Assembly (NCBI GenBank): GCA_015075185.1
Contig: JABTUW010000002.1
Span: forward strand, 1,364,001-1,428,000
Source of the DNA: Anaerolineales bacterium
Lineage (GTDB): Bacteria > Chloroflexota > Anaerolineae > 4572-78 > J111
DNA: 64,000 nt
Reading direction: 5' to 3'
In this document: positions 48,483 through 56,868 of the stretch, in pieces
Numbering within the stretch: position 1 is the first letter of the stretch
How the letters are laid out: each line of letters begins with the position of its first letter
Position numbers and translations under genes: made by a program
The notes under the pieces: model-generated
Told to the model about the DNA's origin: nothing
Database searches by the model: none
Seen by the model: the letters and a program-made list of their open reading frames with translations, nothing else

Positions 48483-49964
48483 ATGGCATCAGGGACAGTT
48501 CTATTGATTGTAGGTTTAATAGCAGTCGTGTTCCTTTTCGTGGTGGGAGGGCTGTTGTGGTTTATGCGGCAGCGCAGCGCGCCGGCCAAAGAGGCCAAAA
48601 AGAAGCCGGTTAAAAACCAGGCCGAAAAACGTTCGGCGGCTGAAGATGAGGCAGCGCCGGCTCAAACGGTCACTGCTGCTGCGCCAACTCCGGCCAGACC
48701 CACATCTGCATCAACTCCATCTTCGGCTAATTCACGCAATGACACCGGTGGTGAAGAGAAAATCCGCATTTTGATTGTGGACGACAATACCGACACCCGG
48801 GAAAATGTGGGCCGCTTGCTTTATTTTGAAAAAGACATGGAAGTGATTGGGCAGGCGGTCAACGGCCGGCAGGGGATTGACATGTCTATCCAGCTCAAGC
48901 CGCACATTGTGTTGATGGACATCAATATGCCCGATATAGATGGCATTACCGCCACGCGGGAAATGGCGGTGGTCGCACCCTTCAGCCAGGTCATCATCAT
49001 GTCAGTCCAGGCTGAACAGCATTACATGCGCCAGGCTATGGCCGCCGGCGCCAGAGATTTTCAACCCAAGCCTTTTACCGCCGACGAACTGGTCAACTGC
49101 ATTCGCCGGGTTTACCAAATCGGTCTGCCGGTCTACCGCCAATTGGAAGCCGTCGAACAATCTAAAGGTCAGGTGACGGCTCAAACCCACGACGAGATCA
49201 CTCAGAGTGAAGGAGCGCCGGTGATTGCCGTTTACAGCCCCAAGGGCGGTATCGGTACCTCCACGATTGCGGCCAATTTGGCCGTGGCTTTACAACAAGA
49301 ACAGGGGGATGTGGTCCTGATGGACGCCGATTTGCAGTTTGGCGACATCCTGGTTCACCTCAACACCAAGGCGACCCGCACGATCAGTGACCTTATTCAA
49401 AATGGGGAGCTTGATGCCGAGTTGGTGCCTGAAATTGCCCTGGCCCATAATTCTGGCCTGAAACTCCTGCTGGCCCCACCGACACCAGAATTGGCCGATT
49501 CCATTACCCCACCCATGGTGGTCGAAATTGTCAAGGTCCTAAAAAAGCACTTCAAAATAGTGGTGATTGACACAACCAGCCAATTGACCGATAAAACGCT
49601 GGTGGTGCTGGATAATGCTGACTACATTTTGGTGGTTAACACGCCTGAATTACCCGCCATTAAAAGCACTAAGCTGTTCCTGGAATTGGCCGATCAACTG
49701 GAAATTGCGTCCAACCGGCTCGGAGTGGTGATTAACCGGTCCAACCTGCCGGGCGGCGTTTCCCCTGACAAAATAGAGAAAGCCCTTAAACTGCCTCAAA
49801 CTTATCGTATTCCGTATGATCCCAAAATGCATTTGGCGATCAATAAAGGTGTAGCGATAACTCAACAGGAACCTACCGCCCCTTCTGCTCAGGCTGTCAC
49901 TTTTATAGCTCAGGATTTATGGCAGAAGCTAGGTAAACCGGCCCCGGTCGCAGAAATGGCCTAA
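48483..49964 (+). CDS. CpaE/TadZ-like protein: membrane anchor, receiver and ParA-type ATPase
   Basis: A 493-residue protein. An N-terminal membrane helix (VLLIVGLIAVVFLFVVGGLL), a basic and Pro/Ala-rich linker (residues ~35-90), a receiver domain (ILIVDDNTDTRENVGRLLY, phospho-Asp in IVLMDINMPDIDG, Lys in FQPKPFT) and a MinD/ParA-type ATPase (deviant Walker A YSPKGGIGTST, VVLMDADLQFGD, VIDTTSQ) follow in order. TadZ/CpaE proteins place type IV Flp pili at cell poles. No other tad or flp gene is present here, and the membrane anchor is unusual. The ATG at 48483 is preferred to a TTG four codons earlier. Confidence 0.88.
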   Translation: MASGTVLLIVGLIAVVFLFVVGGLLWFMRQRSAPAKEAKKKPVKNQAEKRSAAEDEAAPAQTVTAAAPTPARPTSASTPSSANSRNDTGGEEKIRILIVDDNTDTRENVGRLLYFEKDMEVIGQAVNGRQGIDMSIQLKPHIVLMDINMPDIDGITATREMAVVAPFSQVIIMSVQAEQHYMRQAMAAGARDFQPKPFTADELVNCIRRVYQIGLPVYRQLEAVEQSKGQVTAQTHDEITQSEGAPVIAVYSPKGGIGTSTIAANLAVALQQEQGDVVLMDADLQFGDILVHLNTKATRTISDLIQNGELDAELVPEIALAHNSGLKLLLAPPTPELADSITPPMVVEIVKVLKKHFKIVVIDTTSQLTDKTLVVLDNADYILVVNTPELPAIKSTKLFLELADQLEIASNRLGVVINRSNLPGGVSPDKIEKALKLPQTYRIPYDPKMHLAINKGVAITQQEPTAPSAQAVTFIAQDLWQKLGKPAPVAEMA

Positions 49965-49973
49965 AGTAACTGC

Positions 49974-51320
49974 TTACCAGGCCGAATTTTTAGGCATAGC
50001 AAACAGGGCCTGGGCGGCCAGACTTATGATTTCAGGGCTGTTGGGGTCGGGCCGGAGGATGGAATACCCAGAGGCCGGGTGGCAGCGGTCATAGCGGCCG
50101 CTGATGGCAAAATCGTAAACCACAAACATCGGCCCCATCCAGGGCCAGTTTTGATCGGCATACTGATAGGCGGCCACCAGGTAGTCGGCCTGCTGCTGGG
50201 GCGTGACCTGCCAGCGGGTGTGCTCGCCAAAGTCACAGTTAGGGATACCGGCCAGCCAGCTAAACTCGGTCGCCCAGATTTGGGTTTCAGTATCCCCATA
50301 TTTTTCCATAATGGCCCGCTGCGCTTCAACCTTGCGAAAATAGGGCCAGCCGTTACCGGCCTCATCGGTGCCGTTGGGGCGGTCGTAGGGCCAGGGTCCG
50401 CCGTAGGGATGGCTGCCCACGGCATCCATCAACCCCTTCGCCCCATTGGCATACATTCCCTCTAAAAATTTCAGGTCATCGAAATCGCCGCCGGGAGAAG
50501 GCGCGCCGCTGACGATCCAGGCGTCGGGGTCGGCCTGGCGGATGGCCTCAGCAGTGGCCCGCAGCAAGATGACGTACTCGGCGGGGTTAGGGTTACTCTC
50601 CCACTCGTAATTCAGATTGGGTTCGTTCCAGACTTCATAGGCAATCGTATGGTACATCCCCCTGTAGCGATTCCGCACAAATTCGGCCACTGTGGCCGCG
50701 TTGCTGGCAAAGGTGGTCACTTCTTCGGGGGTGCGGGGAGCGTCGGGTAAACCGCCTTCGTTCCAAACGATCAACTTGAGCAGGACGTTTTTCGTTCCGT
50801 ATTTACCCAGTAAATCGCTGAGTAAATTGTCGGCGTTGGCCGTGAAATTGGTATCTTTACGCAGGTTCAGATCGTGTTTGGCCCAGGTAAAGCCGCCTTT
50901 AACCGCCAGCTCCATATTTTTGGCCTCGGCCAGTTGGACGCCGTAGCCGAGATGAGGCGAGGAGTTGGAAGGTTGGAGAGTTGGAAGGTCGGAGGGTTGG
51001 ATGGTTGGAGGGACAGCGATGGCTGGCGCAGGAGTCGGAGTGGGGGGGAGAGAGGTCGGTTCCGGGGTGACGGTGGGCAGGGAGTCGCCCTGGGACTCGA
51101 CCGGAGTTGCGGTAGATGTAGGTGTATCGGTTGGGAGCAGTGTAGCGGTTGCAGGGGTCAGGGGTTGGGGGTTGGGGGTTGGCGTTGCGGTGGGGGTAGG
51201 GGTGTTAAAGCGGACCAGCTTGACCGGAGTCGGTTCGTGCTTGGGTTCAGACTGCTGGGCCGAGAAGTAGCCGCAGGCGAGGATGGGCAGGAGCAAGATG
51301 ATACGAATGAAATATTTCAA
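49974..51320 (-). CDS. Secreted lipoprotein glycoside hydrolase, clan GH-A type
   Basis: A 448-residue lipoprotein (KYFIRIILLLPILACGYF, lipobox PILAC) with a Thr/Pro-rich linker of about 100 residues and a TIM-barrel hydrolase: GYGVQLAEAKNMELAVKGGF, general acid Glu in YEVWNEPNLNYEW, DAVGSHPYGGPWPY and nucleophile Glu in IWATEFSWLAGI. This resembles GH39/GH5-like enzymes; the sugar target is not clear. The TTG at 51320 lies two bases after the stop of the upstream phosphoesterase gene and starts a perfect signal peptide. Part of the linker is encoded by a heptad repeat (50961-51012). Confidence 0.85.
   Translation of the reverse strand: MKYFIRIILLLPILACGYFSAQQSEPKHEPTPVKLVRFNTPTPTATPTPNPQPLTPATATLLPTDTPTSTATPVESQGDSLPTVTPEPTSLPPTPTPAPAIAVPPTIQPSDLPTLQPSNSSPHLGYGVQLAEAKNMELAVKGGFTWAKHDLNLRKDTNFTANADNLLSDLLGKYGTKNVLLKLIVWNEGGLPDAPRTPEEVTTFASNAATVAEFVRNRYRGMYHTIAYEVWNEPNLNYEWESNPNPAEYVILLRATAEAIRQADPDAWIVSGAPSPGGDFDDLKFLEGMYANGAKGLMDAVGSHPYGGPWPYDRPNGTDEAGNGWPYFRKVEAQRAIMEKYGDTETQIWATEFSWLAGIPNCDFGEHTRWQVTPQQQADYLVAAYQYADQNWPWMGPMFVVYDFAISGRYDRCHPASGYSILRPDPNSPEIISLAAQALFAMPKNSAW
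50961..51012. repeat. Heptad GGTTGGA-type repeat inside the hydrolase linker
   Basis: GTTGGAA, GGTTGGA, GAGTTGG, AAGGTCG, GAGGGTT, GGATGGT, TGGAGGG: seven 7-base words within the coding region, translated on the minus strand into a Ser/Pro/Leu/Gln linker. The same type of repeat is otherwise intergenic here. Confidence 0.6.
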
Positions 51321-51322
51321 GT

Positions 51323-52588
51323 TTACCTGTCCCTGCCGTTCGACCCTGCCAGCGTAAACAAAATGATCTCCGGCGGACAGAGCAGCCGCATCCGGGGCGC
51401 GCTTAGGCCTTCGAGGCCGATGCCCCGGCTGATGTAGAGGGTGGTGTCCTGCTCGACGTAAGGCCCCATTTCGTACTGTTTGCCCAGGGCGCTGCTGGTC
51501 AAAATCGCGCCGTATAGCGGGACGCGAATTTGACCGCCGTGAGTGTGGCCGCACAGGTACAGGTCAACGGGATAGTTCTGCACGGTTGGCATCAGCTCCG
51601 GCGAATGATATAAGAGGATTTTGGCCGAGTCCGCTGGCGCCAGTTCAATCAAATTTTGGAAAACCTGGGCATCCCCTTCCAAGTCATGGTCACAGTCCAT
51701 CCCGATCAAGGAGAGCTTACGCCCGTCGGCCAGGTGGAGCACAGCCACCTCATCCCGCAGCAGGCGAATCGGCAGCCCATCGAACAGCGACGGCGTGGTT
51801 TCTCGCCGGTCCACCGGCGGGCTGCCCAGTGTCGCGTAGACACCGTAGGGCGCGACAATTTTCTCCAACACCCGGCGCACCTCGGCGCGGGCGGTCGGAT
51901 CATCCACGTAGGAGAGGTTAAGGTAATCGCCGGTGATGACGATCAGGTCGGGCCTGGCCCGCTCGATCAGCTCCAGGAGTTTGGTTTCACGCGGGGTCAG
52001 GCGCTCCACGTGCAGGTCGCTCAGGTGCAGCAGGCGAAGCGGCGGGGTATGGTCAGGCAGGCCGGGGGACTCGATAGATCGGTGTGACGTAGCTAGGGCA
52101 AACGGCTCGGCTAGCGTGCCCCACAGATAAATGGCTGTGCCCAGGAGTTGCAGCAAAACCAGGCTGGCCAGCAGCAGCAACATCTGGCCCGGTCCCCAAA
52201 CCCAGCCGAGCAGCGCCAGCAGCAGCGCCGCGCCAAAGCGAGGCATGGTCATGACGTAAAGCTGGGGACCGATCGGGCCAAAGGAACGCCGCGATTGGGG
52301 CAGCCAGGCCAACAGCAGCCAGTCGCCCAGGGCAAAAACAAGATAGACAACCGCAGCCGCAATAGCTGTGGCTGCGCCCAACGGCCACCAGGTGAGCCAG
52401 ACTGCCAGCGTTACGACCAGCAGTCCTACGGCCAATTTCCAGGTCGGCCAGGTCGCCGGGGCGTGGGTGATTAAGAAAAGCTGGTGCAGCCAGCGGTCCT
52501 CTAAAATATCCGCCGCCGGTGGAATGCGGAGTTCGGTGGGGGAGTGGAAGGTGACAGTAAAGCGTGGTTTGGTTTGTTCTTTGAGCAT
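51323..52588 (-). CDS. Membrane metallophosphoesterase, lacking the usual GNHD motif
   Basis: A 421-residue protein with four membrane helices in the first ~165 residues and a C-terminal calcineurin-like phosphoesterase domain: LHLSDLHVERLTP, LIVITGDYLNLS, and CGHTHGGQIRVPLYGA. The first, second and last metal motifs are intact. Between them the usual GVYAVLGNHD reads GVYATLGSPPVDRRE, without the Asn-His-Asp, so the active site is altered. YkuE-like relatives act on lipid or nucleotide phosphates. The start at 52588 has no clear alternative. Confidence 0.85.
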   Translation of the reverse strand: MLKEQTKPRFTVTFHSPTELRIPPAADILEDRWLHQLFLITHAPATWPTWKLAVGLLVVTLAVWLTWWPLGAATAIAAAVVYLVFALGDWLLLAWLPQSRRSFGPIGPQLYVMTMPRFGAALLLALLGWVWGPGQMLLLLASLVLLQLLGTAIYLWGTLAEPFALATSHRSIESPGLPDHTPPLRLLHLSDLHVERLTPRETKLLELIERARPDLIVITGDYLNLSYVDDPTARAEVRRVLEKIVAPYGVYATLGSPPVDRRETTPSLFDGLPIRLLRDEVAVLHLADGRKLSLIGMDCDHDLEGDAQVFQNLIELAPADSAKILLYHSPELMPTVQNYPVDLYLCGHTHGGQIRVPLYGAILTSSALGKQYEMGPYVEQDTTLYISRGIGLEGLSAPRMRLLCPPEIILFTLAGSNGRDR

Positions 52589-52600
52589 GTTATAAACCTG

Positions 52601-52617
52601 TAGACGGTAGACAGGGG
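52601..52617. repeat. Short GTAGACGGTAGACAG repeat
   Basis: TAGACGGTAGACAGGGG, about two 7-base words, followed by AGACAGGTCTAAT. A small or worn member of the heptad family, upstream of the phosphoesterase gene. Confidence 0.5.
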
Positions 52618-52652
52618 AAAAGACAGGTCTAATCTATTATCAAGTGTACTTT

Positions 52653-53015
52653 CTATCGTCTGCTGTTGATGCTTTCGATGAGACGGTATAGCAAACGGCT
52701 TACCGTTTCAGCATCGGCCATTAGTTGGTCGATATCAGTGATATACTCTAAATCCTTAGAAAGGATGAAATAATATTTAAGTTCCTCTAATGAAGTTTCA
52801 CTGGTATTGTAAAAGCGAATCTTGTCTGATAGTCCTCGACGTTTGAAGCCTTCGGCAATATTTGCCGGAATTGATACAGCCGCTCGCCGCATTTGCGAGA
52901 CAAGACCATACTTCTCATCTGCCGGAAAGGTTTTTGTCGCCCTGTAGACAGCTAACACCAATGGGTGCGCCTTCTGCCAAACATCTAGCCCCTGGAAGTT
53001 TTCAATTTGCCCCAC
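52653..53015 (-). CDS. Four-helix-bundle protein (S23 family)
   Basis: A 120-residue protein of the four-helix-bundle/23S-intervening-sequence type: LDVWQKAHPLVLAVYRATKT, FPADEKYGLVSQMRRAAVSI, PANIAEGFKRRG, FYNTSETSLEELKYYFILSK. Members occur in rRNA intervening sequences and also as free genes; molecular role unknown. Here no rRNA is near. It is more AT-rich than its neighbours and is flanked by heptad repeats on both sides, so it may have moved as a small cassette (inference). Confidence 0.92.
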   Translation of the reverse strand: MGQIENFQGLDVWQKAHPLVLAVYRATKTFPADEKYGLVSQMRRAAVSIPANIAEGFKRRGLSDKIRFYNTSETSLEELKYYFILSKDLEYITDIDQLMADAETVSRLLYRLIESINSRR

Positions 53016-53033
53016 TTTTTACCCTTCTTCTTC

Positions 53034-53066
53034 CCCCGTCTACTGTCTACCGTCTACTGTCTACTT
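53034..53066. repeat. Heptad CCCGTCTACTGTCTACC repeat
   Basis: 7-base words CCCGTCT, ACTGTCT, ACCGTCT, ACTGTCT, ACTTCTT, ending inside the stop of the minus-strand GAF/PP2C gene. Confidence 0.7.
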
Positions 53067-55874
53067 CTTCCGTAACACTAGCAGTGTAAAATCATCGGTC
53101 GGCTGGGCTGTGGCGCTGAAGGCATTAACGGCTTCGCGGATTTTCTCCACAATCGTCTGCGGCCCTTCGTTCCAATATTCCTGCAAAATGGCTTTGAGCC
53201 GTTCTTCGCCAAAAGCGGCGGCCGAAGCGTCGAAAACTTCGGTGACGCCGTCGGTGTAAAAGACAACGCCATCGCCTGAAGCGATCTGGCGCTGATCCAT
53301 CTCTGGCTCGATGCCCGGTTGCACGCCCAGAACCAGGCCAGGCGACCGCAGAGCTTCCAGTTGGCCGTCAGCCCGGAGCAGAAGCGGCAAGTTGTGCCCG
53401 GCATTGGCGTAGGTCAGCCGGCCGGTTTCGGTATCTAACACGGCGTAAAAGAGGGACACAAACATACCTCGCTGGGTGTCAGGCACCAGCAGTTCGTTGA
53501 CTCGCCTCAATACAGCGGTGGGGTCAGTTTGACCGGGCGCCGTCGCCCGCAAAAGTGAGCGGGTCAGGGCCATATACAGGGCGGCGGGCATTCCTTTGCC
53601 GGCCACATCGGCGATAACGATGCCCAGTTGCTGGGGGGTAACCTCGATAAAGTCGTAGAAGTCGCCGCCGACCTCCAGGGCCGAGCGCCAAAAAGTGGCT
53701 ACCTCCCAACCCGGCGGGGCCGGCAGGTGCGAGGGGATGAGCTTGGCCTGAATGTCGTGGGCCAGGGCTAACTCGTGGGCCAGACGCTCCTGTTGGGCCT
53801 GCTGGTCGTACAGGTAGCGGCTTTCAATGGCCGCCGCAGCCTGATGGGCAATGCCGGTGACAAGGCGGATGCGTTCCTCCCGAATCGCCGCCGGGCCAGC
53901 ATAGGTGACCAACATAATCCCCAACATCTCATCGCGGGCAATCAGGGGCAGCAGCACCAGCGTTTGCAGTCCCAAACCGGCTGTCATCTCTTTAGGCAGG
54001 CGGTAATCATGGGGCGCATCCGCAATGACAATGGGGGCGCGGGTCTGGTCCAGCCGCCGGGCTGCCTTAACTTTCTGGCTGAGAATAGGGCAGCGATAAA
54101 AAAACTCTCGCGCTGCCAAATCAAACCCGGCGGCTGCTTGCGGCTGATAAATATCGTCACTTTGCTCCAGCCAGATGGCGCAGCGATCCACCTCAGCCAG
54201 GAGCAGCGGGATCTGGACAATTGCCGCCAGGACCTCGTCCAGATCGTTAAAGCTCTGGTCTGCTTCGGCAACTTTCAGCAGGGCATTATTGATCTGGGCC
54301 TCGTCCTGGGCCAGACGAAACAGGCGAGCATTTTCAATGGCAATCGCGGCCTGGTTGGCAAAGGCGGTGGTGATGGCCAGCGCTTCCGCGCCGTAACGGC
54401 CCGGCTGGCGGTGGGTCAGGGTCAGCAGGCCCAGGATGCGGTTCTGCACCCGCAGCGGCGCGACGATAGCGGAATGATCGGCGGGGTAGGCTAGATGCAG
54501 AGCCAGTGGGTCGGCGGGATCGCCCTCCTGCCGGATTAGCGGCTCGTTGGCTTTTAAGCCCCGCGCCAGGCAGGGATCCAGGTTCGGATCGTACCCGGCC
54601 GGAAATTGCAGCGGTTGGGGGGCATCTATGATGCCGAGTTCCAACGTTTTGTTCCTCAGCAGCCAGACGGCCAGGGCGTCCACCGGTAGATTGAGCTTCA
54701 ATTCGGTCAGGATATTCTCAAAAATGGTGCTCAAATCTACGTCGGTGATGAGCACGCCGGAGATACGCCGCAGACTGTCGGCTACCTGCCGCCTCCACCG
54801 CTCCGAATGGTACAGATTGGCGTTACGCAGGGCGACCGCAATGTTGGCCGCCAGGGTTTCCATAGTCGTCTGGTCATCGGTGTTGAATGCGCCAACCTTA
54901 TCACTCTGTACGTCCAGAACGCCGAGGACTTCGTCATTATAAATTAAGGGAATGATCAGCTCAGATTTGGTGACGGCCGGCAAAATCTCCGAAGGCCGGT
55001 AGAGCGGCTCGCTGGTCACATCGTTGACCCGCGCCGACTCGCCGGTACGAGCCACCAGGGGGATCAGCCCGTGGGCATCGTCCAGGGAGTAGAAAAGCTC
55101 TTTATCTTTCAGCGCCTCGGCCCGCAAACCGCTGCCCGCCCGGTAAACCACCTGCCGCCGGCCGTATTGAACGGTAAAAACCTGGACAAAGGGGTAATCA
55201 AAATAGTGGCGGATCAACTCGGTGACTTGCTCCAAAAGTTCGTCCACATCCAAAATGGAAGCGACCGCCCAACTGACTGCGCCGATGGTGGCCAGGTAGT
55301 CGCCGCGGCGGCAGGCCTGGGCATAGAGGCGCGTGTCTTCAATCGCCATCGCCACTTGGGCGGCCAGGATGCGTAAAACGAGCAGATCGCTCTCGTCAAA
55401 ATCCTCCGGGTAATCCAGTTCCACATTCAGGACACCCAACAGGGTATCCTCGACTTTGAGCGGCAGGGCAATCTCAGCCTGGGTCTGGGGCATGTCAATG
55501 CTGTAGCGAAAACGCGGTTCGCGGGAGACATCTCTCACGACCAGTTCCTGCTGCTGTTGGGCCACCCAGCCGATGATACCTTCACCCAGGCGCACTTCCA
55601 CCCGCTTGGTTGGCGCAAAAGCATCCTCAACGGCAAAGGTCCCCCCGGAGGGGCCAGCCTGAGCTTTAAGCAGGAGGACATCTTGCTCCAGGGTGAAAAT
55701 AGCGACGCTGTAAAACTGAAACGTCTGGTAAATAAGGCCGACGACCCGCACCAACAGCTCGTCCAGATCAACAATATTGGTGACCTGGGTGGCTACCTGG
55801 CTCAACAGCGCCATTTGCTTTAACCGCCACAATTCTTGGTGATTGGCGGCGACAAGGTTAGGAGAGTCACTCAT
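53061..55874 (-). CDS. Multi-GAF sensor with PP2C (SpoIIE/RsbU) phosphatase domain
   Basis: A 937-residue cytoplasmic protein with four GAF-like domains (about residues 20-185, 200-355, 370-520 and 535-690) and a C-terminal PP2C-type phosphatase (700-937): VGGDFYDFIEVTPQQLGIVI, ADVAGKGMPAALYMALTRSL, YANAGHNLPLLL and VFYTDGVTEVFDAS, with the metal-binding Asp residues present. It would dephosphorylate a STAS protein such as the one encoded at 56439 in a partner-switching pathway. It starts 5 bases after the kinase/anti-sigma gene. GAF ligands are unknown. Confidence 0.92.
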   Translation of the reverse strand: MSDSPNLVAANHQELWRLKQMALLSQVATQVTNIVDLDELLVRVVGLIYQTFQFYSVAIFTLEQDVLLLKAQAGPSGGTFAVEDAFAPTKRVEVRLGEGIIGWVAQQQQELVVRDVSREPRFRYSIDMPQTQAEIALPLKVEDTLLGVLNVELDYPEDFDESDLLVLRILAAQVAMAIEDTRLYAQACRRGDYLATIGAVSWAVASILDVDELLEQVTELIRHYFDYPFVQVFTVQYGRRQVVYRAGSGLRAEALKDKELFYSLDDAHGLIPLVARTGESARVNDVTSEPLYRPSEILPAVTKSELIIPLIYNDEVLGVLDVQSDKVGAFNTDDQTTMETLAANIAVALRNANLYHSERWRRQVADSLRRISGVLITDVDLSTIFENILTELKLNLPVDALAVWLLRNKTLELGIIDAPQPLQFPAGYDPNLDPCLARGLKANEPLIRQEGDPADPLALHLAYPADHSAIVAPLRVQNRILGLLTLTHRQPGRYGAEALAITTAFANQAAIAIENARLFRLAQDEAQINNALLKVAEADQSFNDLDEVLAAIVQIPLLLAEVDRCAIWLEQSDDIYQPQAAAGFDLAAREFFYRCPILSQKVKAARRLDQTRAPIVIADAPHDYRLPKEMTAGLGLQTLVLLPLIARDEMLGIMLVTYAGPAAIREERIRLVTGIAHQAAAAIESRYLYDQQAQQERLAHELALAHDIQAKLIPSHLPAPPGWEVATFWRSALEVGGDFYDFIEVTPQQLGIVIADVAGKGMPAALYMALTRSLLRATAPGQTDPTAVLRRVNELLVPDTQRGMFVSLFYAVLDTETGRLTYANAGHNLPLLLRADGQLEALRSPGLVLGVQPGIEPEMDQRQIASGDGVVFYTDGVTEVFDASAAAFGEERLKAILQEYWNEGPQTIVEKIREAVNAFSATAQPTDDFTLLVLRKK

Positions 55875-55879
55875 GCGCT

Positions 55880-56299
55880 TTATTCTCGACGCTTGAACAA
55901 AATTAACTGGTTGCCTTGCGGCGTGCCGAACTTGAATTCAGCTTGATCCACCAGTTTGCGGATGAAAAACAGCCCCATGCCGCCGCTGGGGCGCTCGTGC
56001 AGGGGCGCTTCCGTATTCAGTTCGGGCACCTGGGCCGGATCGAACGACGTGCCTTGATCATAAATGACCACTTGCAGGCCATCTTTTTTGATCGTGCAGG
56101 ATAGACGCAGCTCCCCTTTATCTTCGCCGCCGTAGGCATGCTCGATGATGTTAGTGCAGGCTTCGTCCACTGCCATCTGTATGGCATAGACGCCGCGATC
56201 ATCCAGTCCAGCTTGGGTGGCAGCCTGCTCAATAAAGTGGCTGATCCGGGCTAAATTTTCAAAATTTCCGGCCACCCTTAACTCGTTTTTTGAGGACAT
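55880..56299 (-). CDS. RsbW/SpoIIAB-like anti-sigma kinase
   Basis: A 139-residue HATPase_c protein: YAIQMAVDEACTNIIEHAYG, VVIYDQGTSFDPAQVPELN, SGGMGLFFIRKLVDQAEF, i.e. N, G1 and G2 boxes of the serine kinase/anti-sigma group. It should phosphorylate a STAS protein and perhaps bind a sigma factor. Placed between the STAS and PP2C genes on one strand. No alternative sigma factor of the SigB type is adjacent. Confidence 0.92.
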   Translation of the reverse strand: MSSKNELRVAGNFENLARISHFIEQAATQAGLDDRGVYAIQMAVDEACTNIIEHAYGGEDKGELRLSCTIKKDGLQVVIYDQGTSFDPAQVPELNTEAPLHERPSGGMGLFFIRKLVDQAEFKFGTPQGNQLILFKRRE

Positions 56300-56324
56300 A
56301 CTTGTATAAAAAAGCCAACCGCTC

Positions 56325-56359
56325 AGGTGGACTGATACTGCTCTAAGTACCTGTCACCT
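56325..56359. repeat. Worn GGTGAC palindromic hairpin
   Basis: AGGTGGACTGATACT and AGTACCTGTCACCT can pair with a few mismatches; related to the hairpin at 48372-48420. Lies between the STAS and kinase genes. Confidence 0.5.
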
Positions 56360-56438
56360 ACGCAAAAAAAGAACCGCCACCCAAGCCGTAAAGCCAGTGA
56401 TGACGGCTTCTTACCAAAATGAAATGATATAAGTCAGG

Positions 56439-56774
56439 CTAAAAACTACCAACCGCTTCACTTTCTGTATCGTACATGGTAAACAAAGGGGTAAGTCCGG
56501 CCAAATTGAAGACTTCACGAATGCGGGGGGGTACTTCGGCCAGAATTAATTCGCCTCGTTTGAGGTGACGGCAGCTATTTTGGGTGTCAATCAGCTCACT
56601 CAAGCCGGCGCTGGAAATATAGGTTACATCCTTCATATTTATGACGATTTTATACCGGCCCGCATTTTTGATCTCAGCCAGCGTATCCGATAACGTTTTG
56701 ACCGTAGCTGTATCAATTCTGCCTTTTACGACGACCAGGTCACAGCGACGAAGCTCTTTGGTAATGACTTCCAT
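56439..56774 (-). CDS. STAS-domain anti-sigma factor antagonist
   Basis: A 111-residue STAS protein: CDLVVVKGRIDTATVKTLSD, YKIVINMKDVTYISSAGLSE with the phosphorylatable Ser in SSAGL, and RGELILAEVPPRIREVFNLA. It alternates between phosphorylated and free forms under control of the kinase at 55880 and phosphatase at 53061. A GGAGG lies before the ATG. The 140-base gap to the next gene holds a hairpin. Confidence 0.93.
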   Translation of the reverse strand: MEVITKELRRCDLVVVKGRIDTATVKTLSDTLAEIKNAGRYKIVINMKDVTYISSAGLSELIDTQNSCRHLKRGELILAEVPPRIREVFNLAGLTPLFTMYDTESEAVGSF

Positions 56775-56868
56775 GCGTACTTACCCTCCTCAATCAAACC
56801 TGAAGCTGTAGGCGCACAATTTCAAGATTATATCACGGGCAGGGGAATAGGACAAGAAAATCGAAAGT

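Noticed and set aside
49974..51554. Longer version of the glycoside hydrolase starting at 51554
   Set aside because: It would overlap the phosphoesterase gene by 230 bases, and the signal peptide begins at the TTG at 51320.
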